NCBI GenBank assembly: GCA_012728875.1
Contig: JAAYEF010000010.1
Span: 1-64,000 of the forward strand
Origin: Candidatus Cloacimonadota bacterium
GTDB lineage: Bacteria > Cloacimonadota > Cloacimonadia > Cloacimonadales > Cloacimonadaceae
Length of the DNA stretch: 64,000 nt
Direction: 5' to 3'
Shown here: one piece after another, positions 53,251 through 60,198 of the stretch
Position numbering within the stretch: the stretch's first letter is position 1
Layout: the number at the start of each line of letters is the position of its first letter
Position numbers and translations under genes: made by a program
Notes under the pieces: model-generated
Told to the model about the DNA's origin: nothing
Databases searched by the model: none
The model's input: only the letters and a program-made list of their open reading frames with translations

Positions 53251-54822
53251 ATGAGACGCCCCAAGCAAATGAAAATCCTTTGGGTTGACGACGAAATTGA
53301 CCTGCTGCAGCCTTTTGTGCTGTTTTTGGAAGAACGCAACTATGTGGTTGACACCTGCAACAACGGCAGCGACGCCATCGAAAAGGTTTTGGAACACAAA
53401 TATGACCTGGTGATCCTGGACGAGATGATGCCCGGATTGGACGGACTGACCACCCTGCAGGAGATCAAGCGCATCAACCCCGCCATGCCGATCGTGATGG
53501 TGACCAAAAGCGAAGAGGAAGGCTTGATGGAAAAGGCAATCGCCTCGCAGATAACAGACTATCTGATCAAGCCCATCAACCCCAACCAAATCATCATGGC
53601 CATCAAAAAGATCTTTCAAGCCGATGAGATTCGCTCAAACCGCATCGGCGAACAGTATTCCCAATATATCAGCAAGCTGAACCAGCGCCTGTTCGACAAC
53701 CCAGACTGGGATGACTGGACCGAAATCTATCGCGAAATGTCATATTGGGATATCCAGATCGACGAAGTGAACGACGAAGGCCTGCGCCAGACCCACTTTT
53801 TGGAAAAGCGCAACTGCAACACCGAATTTACGAACTTTGTGGAACGGAACTACAGGGATTGGCTGCGTTCGGACGAGCGCCCAAACCTTTCCTTCGACCT
53901 GGTTTCACAGTATATCGCACCCCACTTTGACGAGGGGGTACCCATCTATTTCATCCTGATCGACTGCATGAGACTGGACCAATATCTGGCGATCCAGCCC
54001 TATATCAAGGAACTTTTTGACGAGCAGATGGACCTTTACTATTCCATCCTGCCCACTGCGACGCCCTATAGCCGCAACTCCATATTCAGCGGGCTTTTAC
54101 CACAGGATATCGCCAAGCGGTTCCCGGAATATTGGGTGAACAGCGGAGAACTGGACAGCAGCCGCAATCGCAACGAACACCAGCTTTTGGACGAACATAT
54201 CTCCGAACTGGGCTACAACCTGGATCCAGCTTCCAAATATGTGAAAATCTTTAACATGGAAGAAGGAAACTATGTGCTGCGCAAGATCGAAACCTGGAAC
54301 CGGGAAAACCTGGTGGTGCTGGTTTACAACTTTTTGGACCTTCTGGCGCACCACCGTTCCCGCGATAAGATCCTGCAGGAAACCATCCCCCACGAGGAAG
54401 GCCTGCGCGCTTTCACCAAACACTGGTTCCTGCATTCCGCCCTCTATGAGGCGCTGAAACTGATCGCCAAACAGGACGCCATCTGCATCATCAGCACAGA
54501 CCACGGCTCCATCAAGGTGAACCGGGCTTCGCAGGTAATCGGAGATCGCGACACCTCCATCACGGTGCGCTACAAGGAAGGAAAAAACCTCAGCGCCAAC
54601 GAACGCCACGCCATTTTCGTGAAAAAGCCCTCGGAATATGGCCTGCCGGTGAAAAGCATCGTGGACAACTTCATTTTCGCCAAAGACGACTACTATTTCG
54701 TCTATCCAAACTCATATCATCAATATCAGAGACAATTCAACGGCACCTTCCAGCACGGCGGGGTTTCCATGGAGGAAATGATCCTGCCAGTGGTAACCTG
54801 CCGCTCCAAGCGCCTGAAATAG
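53251..54822 (+). CDS. porX: PorX-like response regulator with PglZ domain
   Basis: A 523-residue protein. The receiver domain (about 7-125) has acidic pocket WVDDE (13-14), phospho-acceptor Asp57 in LVILDEMMPGLDG, and the conserved Lys in LIKPINPNQ. An all-helical linker leads to an alkaline-phosphatase-like PglZ domain: ILIDCMRLDQY, TATPYSRNSIFSG with the nucleophile position, ISTDHGSIKV and FQHGGVSMEEMILP with metal ligands. This is the architecture of PorX, which controls T9SS gene expression with PorY. AAGGAG ribosome site; start could also be the Met six codons later. Confidence 0.87.
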   Translation: MRRPKQMKILWVDDEIDLLQPFVLFLEERNYVVDTCNNGSDAIEKVLEHKYDLVILDEMMPGLDGLTTLQEIKRINPAMPIVMVTKSEEEGLMEKAIASQITDYLIKPINPNQIIMAIKKIFQADEIRSNRIGEQYSQYISKLNQRLFDNPDWDDWTEIYREMSYWDIQIDEVNDEGLRQTHFLEKRNCNTEFTNFVERNYRDWLRSDERPNLSFDLVSQYIAPHFDEGVPIYFILIDCMRLDQYLAIQPYIKELFDEQMDLYYSILPTATPYSRNSIFSGLLPQDIAKRFPEYWVNSGELDSSRNRNEHQLLDEHISELGYNLDPASKYVKIFNMEEGNYVLRKIETWNRENLVVLVYNFLDLLAHHRSRDKILQETIPHEEGLRAFTKHWFLHSALYEALKLIAKQDAICIISTDHGSIKVNRASQVIGDRDTSITVRYKEGKNLSANERHAIFVKKPSEYGLPVKSIVDNFIFAKDDYYFVYPNSYHQYQRQFNGTFQHGGVSMEEMILPVVTCRSKRLK

Positions 54823-54945
54823 GCTGCGGCAAGATGCGAATGCCGTGTATCTCATAGACAGAATTGCCCTTGGCAAAGCGTCCCGGAGGCTGCGGGAGAC
54901 CCGTTCAGGCATCCTTCAGCGTTCGGGACTTTTTTGGTTTGAACC

Positions 54946-55401
54946 ATGGAAAAGCTTAAAAAAACCTACGAACTGACCTCGGAGCAGGACACACGGGATT
55001 TGGCGGCGTCCATCGCACCGCTGGTGAAACCAGGGGATGTGATTTGCCTTTGGGGCGGATTGGGCACGGGAAAAACCTTTTTCAGCGGAGCTTTGATGCA
55101 GAGGCTGGGAGTGAGGGAAACGGTTGACAGTCCGTCGTTTGTGTTGATGAAAGAATACCATGGTGAGCGTTTTCCCATCTTTCATCTGGATCTTTACCGC
55201 CTGAAAAGCAAGGCGGAGTTTTTAGATTTGGGCATCACGGATTTGATTGAGACGGGGCTCACCCTGATCGAGTGGCCGCAGATCGCCGTCGATGTGCTTC
55301 CCAAAAGCTTTTTGGCGCTGTCCCTGCATTTTTGTTTTGAAGCAGGCAAACGCAGCGTGGAACTTGTGGCAGGCGACAGGTTTTTGGATTACTTTGTGTA
55401 A
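54946..55401 (+). CDS. tsaE: tRNA threonylcarbamoyladenosine biosynthesis ATPase TsaE
   Basis: A 151-residue P-loop ATPase needed for t6A formation at tRNA position 37. Walker A GGLGTGKTFFSGAL, switch-like TVDSPSFVLMKEY, Walker B IFHLDLYRL and LIEWPQIA are all present. Length is normal. 123 bp after the PorX-like gene. Confidence 0.95.
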   Translation: MEKLKKTYELTSEQDTRDLAASIAPLVKPGDVICLWGGLGTGKTFFSGALMQRLGVRETVDSPSFVLMKEYHGERFPIFHLDLYRLKSKAEFLDLGITDLIETGLTLIEWPQIAVDVLPKSFLALSLHFCFEAGKRSVELVAGDRFLDYFV

Positions 55402-55425
55402 ACATAATCCCTATGAGGAGGAAAA

Positions 55426-56205
55426 ATGAGTTTTAACCCACTATGGTTGGCCCTGGTGGTCATCATCGCCCTGGCAGTTTGGGAAGCCCTGGGCAAAGAG
55501 CGCTTTTCCCAGCGCAAATGGCTTGCATTGGGCATCTTTTTTGTGCTCGGCATGGCAGTTTTTGGCTGGTATTTCATGCAAACCCGCCAGGATGCCGGAA
55601 AGCTGAGCGTGACAGGCTATGCCAGCAAAACCTTCGACAGCGACATGGTGAAATGGAGCCTTTCACTGCAAAAGACCACCAGTGTTTACGGCTTGATGGA
55701 AGGCATGAATTCGCTGAACAGCGATGTGAACAGCTTCAAAGCCATGCTGATGGAAAAAGGCATCGCCGCCAAGGATATCAGCATCCAACCCCCGACCAGC
55801 CGGGCTGAACATACCTTCGGAGGAGAACTCACCAGCTATACCATCACCCAGATGATCTATGTGATGAGCACGGATCTGGACAAGATGGAGGAGATCGCGC
55901 TGGATACGAAGTTCTTTGCCGAGCACGGGCTGTTGGTGGAGATGTCGAACCTGCAATATCTCTATTCCAAGCTGCCGGAACTGAAAAAGGAAATGATCGG
56001 CATGGCGACCGCCGACGCCATCGAACGCGCCAAGGAGATCGCCGGCGCCAGCAAAACCCGTCTGGGCAAGCTGGACAGCGCCCGCACAGGGGTGTTCCAA
56101 ATCACGGAACCCTATTCCACGGACGTTTCGGACTACGGTTTCTACGACACCAGCACCAGACAAAAAAGCATTTCAGTGACGGTGAGCACCAGCTTCAAGC
56201 TGTGA
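55426..56205 (+). CDS. SIMPL-domain membrane-anchored protein
   Basis: A 259-residue protein after AGGAGG. TM1 (PLWLALVVIIALAVWEAL) and TM2 (WLALGIFFVLGMAVFGWYFM) lie in the first 50 residues. A SIMPL (DUF541) domain follows: LSVTGYASKTFDSDMVKWSLSL, AKDISIQPPT, then AMADAIERAKEIAG-like helix (TADAIERAKEIAGASKTRLG) and the final strand KSISVTVSTSFKL. SIMPL proteins are found in the envelope; their role is poorly defined. Confidence 0.85.
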   Translation: MSFNPLWLALVVIIALAVWEALGKERFSQRKWLALGIFFVLGMAVFGWYFMQTRQDAGKLSVTGYASKTFDSDMVKWSLSLQKTTSVYGLMEGMNSLNSDVNSFKAMLMEKGIAAKDISIQPPTSRAEHTFGGELTSYTITQMIYVMSTDLDKMEEIALDTKFFAEHGLLVEMSNLQYLYSKLPELKKEMIGMATADAIERAKEIAGASKTRLGKLDSARTGVFQITEPYSTDVSDYGFYDTSTRQKSISVTVSTSFKL

Positions 56206-56253
56206 ACCATAAACCCTTTTGATGGCTGTCTTTTCTGAGCCTGCCATCGCTTT

Positions 56254-56286
56254 ACCCCGGGTGAGATCAGCCCCGGGGTTTTTTTT
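56254..56286 (+). terminator. Rho-independent terminator after the SIMPL gene
   Basis: ACCCCGGG (56254-56261) and CCCGGGGT (56272-56279), followed by a run of seven T. Confidence 0.9.
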
Positions 56287-56300
56287 GCCCTGCTTTTTGG

Positions 56301-56365
56301 GGTCAACCCATTTCAGGATGGGTCATTAATCTGGTTTTTTGGTCAACCTATTTTAGGATGGGTCA
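56301..56365. repeat. Two 40-bp-spaced copies of a 25-bp unit
   Basis: GGTCAACCCATTTCAGGATGGGTCA-like unit at 56301 and again at 56341 with two changes; each contains a small ACCCA/TGGGT hairpin. Confidence 0.7.
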
Positions 56366-56378
56366 ACCCTGCCCGAAA

Positions 56379-56461
56379 GCGTTAATCAAGTGCTTATCAA
56401 GCCTTAATCAAGCGTTAATTATTAAGACTTGATTAAGGCTTGATTAAGAAGTGATTGACGC
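56379..56461. repeat. Large imperfect palindrome built from TTAATCAAG units
   Basis: The outer arms GCGTTAATCA and TGATTGACGC and the inner arms CTTATCAAGCCTTAATCAAG and CTTGATTAAGGCTTGATTAAG (one base added) give a hairpin of about 83 bp with a 15-base loop. The TTAATCAAG unit recurs within each arm. Confidence 0.75.
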
Positions 56462-56494
56462 CCCAAAACAGGATTCGGGCTCAAGCCAGGGATG

Positions 56495-56526
56495 AAAAAA
56501 CCGGCGGAGTTTGAAGTCCGCCGGTT
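56495..56526 (-). terminator. Rho-independent terminator of the pyruvate:ferredoxin oxidoreductase gene
   Basis: A 10-bp perfect stem (56499-56508 with 56517-56526) followed on the minus strand by TTTTTTCATC; 22 bp after the stop codon. Confidence 0.9.
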
Positions 56527-56547
56527 CATTTATCTATCTGTGTTCAA

Positions 56548-59500
56548 TCAGTTTTCAGACAGCTTTTTGTATTGCAGATATCTTTCTTTGAAGAAGGTTT
56601 CCGCTTCGGCTTGGAATTTCTCGGAGCGTTCCGGGAAAATGCTTTCCAATCCGGCATAGCGGCGTTCACCCTTCAGGAATTCCTGCACGCTGAGCTTGGG
56701 CTCCTTGCTGTCCAGAGTGAGGGGGTGTTTGCCTTGCAACACGTTCATCGGGTTGTAGCGATAGAGCAGCCAATATCCCGCTTCCACAGCCATTTTCTGG
56801 CGAATCTGGCTGAGGGACATATCGATGCCGTGGTTGATGCACGGTGCGTAGGCAATGATGATGGAGGGACCGGGATAAGCTTCGGCTTCCAGGATGGCGT
56901 TCATGGCCTGCACCTTGTTTGCGCCCATGGCGATGGAGGCAACATAGACGTAGCCATAGCTCATCATCATCATGCCGAGGTCTTTTTTGTTGGTTTCCTT
57001 TCCGGCTTCGGCAAAGCGGGCGATGGAGCCCAGAGGAGTGGATTTGGAGGCCTGACCGCCGGTGTTTGAATACACTTCGGTATCCAGCACAAAGACGTTT
57101 AGGTTTTTGTTTGAAGCCATCACGTGGTCCAAGCCGCCATAGCCGATGTCGTATGCCCAGCCGTCACCGCCGAAAGCCCAGACGGAGCGTTCAACGATGT
57201 AGTCCTGCAGTTCGCGCACGCGATTCAAGAGCTTTTTGCAGCCTTCGCAGGCGTTTTCCAAAGCTTTGGGCAGCAGAGCTTTGATCTTGTCGGCGTTGTC
57301 TTTCGCCGCTTGATCCACATCAGCCCAGTGTTCCAAGGCATAGCCAAGGGCTTCCTTCAGAGCGGGGTCGATGCCTTTTTCCATGAGCTGCTGCATATAG
57401 TTGCGCAAAAGCTTGCGGTGAGAATCCACAGCCAGGCGCATGCCATAGCCATATTCGGCGTTGTCTTCAAAGAGGCTGTTTGCCCAGGCGGGTCCTTTGC
57501 CATCCTTGTTTTTGGTGTAGGGGATGGTGGGGAAGGTTCCGCCCCAGATGGATGAGCAGCCGGTGGCGTTGGCCACGATCATGCGGTCGCCATAAAGCTG
57601 GGTGAGCAGCTTGATATAGGGGGTTTCGCCGCAGCCCGCGCAAGCGCCGGAGAACTCCAACAGGGGCTGTTTGAATTGGGAACCCTTCACGTTTGATTCC
57701 TTGAAGCTGGCCAGCACGTCGGAGGGCAGTTTTTCAAAGAATTCATAGTTCGCCTGTTCGCCTGCTTCGCGTTCTTCTTCGATGGGTTTCATCACGAGGG
57801 CGGATTTTGGACACTCGTTCACGCAAACGCGGCAGCTTTGACAGTCGTCGATATAAACTTGGATTTTATATTGATAGCCTTCGGCGCCGGTGGCTTTCAG
57901 GGTGTTGAAGCTATCGGGCGCGCTGGCAAGGTCTTCTTCCTTGATGAGTTTGGCGCGGATGGCGGCGTGGGGACACACGAAGGAGCACTGGTTGCACTGG
58001 ATACAGCTTTCTGAGATCCAATGGGGCACAGCGGGAGCCACGCGGCGTTTTTCCAGCTTGGCGGTTCCGCTGGGAACATAGCCGTCCAAAGGCATCTGCG
58101 ACACCTTGATGCGGTCGCCCTGTTCGCGCATGGTCACTTCGATCACGTTTTTGGTGAAGGCATCGGAACCATCTGGAACCAGTTGTTTTTCCGGGGTGCA
58201 CAGCGCGGGAATCTGCGCGGGAACGGGAACTTCCACCAAGGCTTCGTTCACGTGGTCCACGGCGTTCAGGTTCATCTGAACGATCTCGTCTCCTTTGCGT
58301 TCATAGGTTTTGCGGATGGATTCCTTGATCAGTTCGATGGCTTCGCCACGCTCCAGGATTCCGGAGATCAGGAAGAAAGCGGTCTGCATCACGGTGTTCA
58401 CACGGCCGCCCAAACCAACTTCCTCGGCGATTTTGAGGCCGTCGATGTTGTAGAATTTGATCTTGCGGTCGATGATGGTCTGCTGCATTTCGCAGGTGAG
58501 GTGGTTGAACGCTTCTTCGCGGCTCCAGTTTGAGTTAAGTAGGAAGACGCCGTTTTCCTTGATGCCGCCCAAGAGGTTGTAGCGGCCGATGAAGGCTTGA
58601 TTGTGGCACGCCACAAAGTCTTCCTTGGTGATCAGATATTGGCTGTGGATGGGTTTTTTGCCAAAGCGAAGGTGGCTGCGGGTGATGCCGCCGCTCTTTT
58701 TGGAGTCGTATTGGAAATAACCCTGCACGCAGAGGTCGGTGTGGTCGCCAATGATGATGATGCTGTTTTTGTTTGCGCCCACGGTGCCGTCGGAGCCCAA
58801 GCCCCAGAATTTGCAGTTGATGGTTCCCTCTGGCACGGTGTCGATCTCTTCATCCAGCGGCAGGCTGAGCTTGGTCACGTCGTCTTCGATGCCGACTGTG
58901 AAGCCGTGGAATCCTTTTGCCATCAGGTGTTTGAAGGTTGCCAAAACCATGGTGGGGGTGAATTCCTTGCTGGAAAGGCCATAGCGTCCGCCGATCACAA
59001 AGGTGTTCGGACGGTCCTTGACTGCGGAAACCACATCCAGATACAGAGGTTCGCCAATGGCGCCGGGTTCCTTGGTGCGGTCGAGCACGGCGATGTTTTT
59101 CACGCTGGCGGGAATGGCTGCCAGGAAGCTTTCCACGCTGAAGGGACGATAGACGCGAACCTTCACCATGCCAAGCTTCATGCCGCGCTTTTCGTTCAGA
59201 TATTCCACAGTTTCCTGGATGGTTTCACAGCCGCTGCCCATGGCAACGATCACGTGTTCCGCCTCGGGATGTCCGTAGTAGTCGAAAAGCTTGTATTGAC
59301 GGCCGATCACGGCGCCAACTTCGTCCATGGTCTTTTGGATGATGCCGGGGGCTTCCAGATAATGTTTGTTACTGGTTTCGCGTCCCTGGAAATATACTTC
59401 AGGACCCTGCTGGCCAACTTTCACCTGAGGATGTTCAGGGTTCAGAGCACGGCGACGGAAGGCTTCCACCAGGCTGGGGTCGTTCAGCTCTGCGATGGTC

Positions 59501-60069
59501 TCATAGTCGATCACTTCAGCCTTTTGCAGCTCGTGGGAGGTGCGGAATCCGTCGAAGAAAACCATGAAGGGAATGGAGCTTTTCATCGTGGCAAGCTGAG
59601 CCACCAAGCCAAGGTCCATGACTTCCTGCACGCTGTTTGCGGCAATCATGGCAAAGCCTGTGTTGCGGGCGCTCATCACGTCGGAATGGTCGCCAAAAAT
59701 TGAAAGGGATTGTGCTGCCAGGGAGCGCGCCGTCACGTAAAAAACGGCGGGGAGCATTTCTCCGGCGATCTTGTGCATGTTTGGCAGCATCAGCATCAGG
59801 CCCTGGGAGGCGGTGAAGGTGGTGGTCACGGCTCCGGCGGAAAGCGCACCGTGCACAGCACCGGCGGCTCCGGCTTCGGATTGCATCTCGATCACGTCCA
59901 CTTCGGTGCCGTTGATGTTCTTACGGCCGTCTGCGGCCCAGGCGTCCGCCAATTCTCCCATGGTGGAGGATGGGGTGATGGGGTAAATGGCAGCCACTTC
60001 GGCAAATGCATAGGCAACGTGTGCCGCTGCGGTATTGCCATCCATGGTGACTTTTTGTTTCTTGGCCAT
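56548..60069 (-). CDS. nifJ: Pyruvate:ferredoxin (flavodoxin) oxidoreductase
   Basis: A 1173-residue single-chain enzyme converting pyruvate and CoA to acetyl-CoA, CO2 and reduced ferredoxin, central to anaerobic metabolism. Start at ATG 60069, 9 bases after AAGGAG; the open frame runs 84 bases upstream. Domain order: domain I (GNTAAAHVAYAFAEVAAIYPITPSSTM), domain III (FWGLGSDGTVGANKNSI), two 4Fe-4S clusters (CIQCNQCSFVCPHAA and CQSCRVCVNECPKSA), and the C-terminal TPP part with ACAGCGETPYIKLL, ATGCSSIWGG and FGGDGWAYDIGYGGLDHV plus a further Cys in NACEGCKKLL. Complete; own terminator and probable promoter. Confidence 0.96.
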   Translation of the reverse strand: MAKKQKVTMDGNTAAAHVAYAFAEVAAIYPITPSSTMGELADAWAADGRKNINGTEVDVIEMQSEAGAAGAVHGALSAGAVTTTFTASQGLMLMLPNMHKIAGEMLPAVFYVTARSLAAQSLSIFGDHSDVMSARNTGFAMIAANSVQEVMDLGLVAQLATMKSSIPFMVFFDGFRTSHELQKAEVIDYETIAELNDPSLVEAFRRRALNPEHPQVKVGQQGPEVYFQGRETSNKHYLEAPGIIQKTMDEVGAVIGRQYKLFDYYGHPEAEHVIVAMGSGCETIQETVEYLNEKRGMKLGMVKVRVYRPFSVESFLAAIPASVKNIAVLDRTKEPGAIGEPLYLDVVSAVKDRPNTFVIGGRYGLSSKEFTPTMVLATFKHLMAKGFHGFTVGIEDDVTKLSLPLDEEIDTVPEGTINCKFWGLGSDGTVGANKNSIIIIGDHTDLCVQGYFQYDSKKSGGITRSHLRFGKKPIHSQYLITKEDFVACHNQAFIGRYNLLGGIKENGVFLLNSNWSREEAFNHLTCEMQQTIIDRKIKFYNIDGLKIAEEVGLGGRVNTVMQTAFFLISGILERGEAIELIKESIRKTYERKGDEIVQMNLNAVDHVNEALVEVPVPAQIPALCTPEKQLVPDGSDAFTKNVIEVTMREQGDRIKVSQMPLDGYVPSGTAKLEKRRVAPAVPHWISESCIQCNQCSFVCPHAAIRAKLIKEEDLASAPDSFNTLKATGAEGYQYKIQVYIDDCQSCRVCVNECPKSALVMKPIEEEREAGEQANYEFFEKLPSDVLASFKESNVKGSQFKQPLLEFSGACAGCGETPYIKLLTQLYGDRMIVANATGCSSIWGGTFPTIPYTKNKDGKGPAWANSLFEDNAEYGYGMRLAVDSHRKLLRNYMQQLMEKGIDPALKEALGYALEHWADVDQAAKDNADKIKALLPKALENACEGCKKLLNRVRELQDYIVERSVWAFGGDGWAYDIGYGGLDHVMASNKNLNVFVLDTEVYSNTGGQASKSTPLGSIARFAEAGKETNKKDLGMMMMSYGYVYVASIAMGANKVQAMNAILEAEAYPGPSIIIAYAPCINHGIDMSLSQIRQKMAVEAGYWLLYRYNPMNVLQGKHPLTLDSKEPKLSVQEFLKGERRYAGLESIFPERSEKFQAEAETFFKERYLQYKKLSEN

Positions 60070-60123
60070 GTGAGGTAACTCCTTATTTATCTGTTTCTTA
60101 TGAAAATCAAGGGTGTAAAAATC

Positions 60124-60153
60124 ACTATGCACAAAAAGGCATTTTTGTGTCAA
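60124..60153 (-). promoter_or_regulatory. Candidate promoter of nifJ with a palindrome in the spacer
   Basis: Minus strand: TTGACA (60148-60153), 18-base spacer, CATAGT (60124-60129). The spacer is covered by the palindrome CACAAAAAGGCATTTTTGTG (60130-60149), with perfect 8-base arms, a possible operator. Matches were made by eye. Confidence 0.45.
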
Positions 60154-60198
60154 TAGGAATTAGTGACAGCAGATGACGGAGGGCTAAAATGTTGCCGT

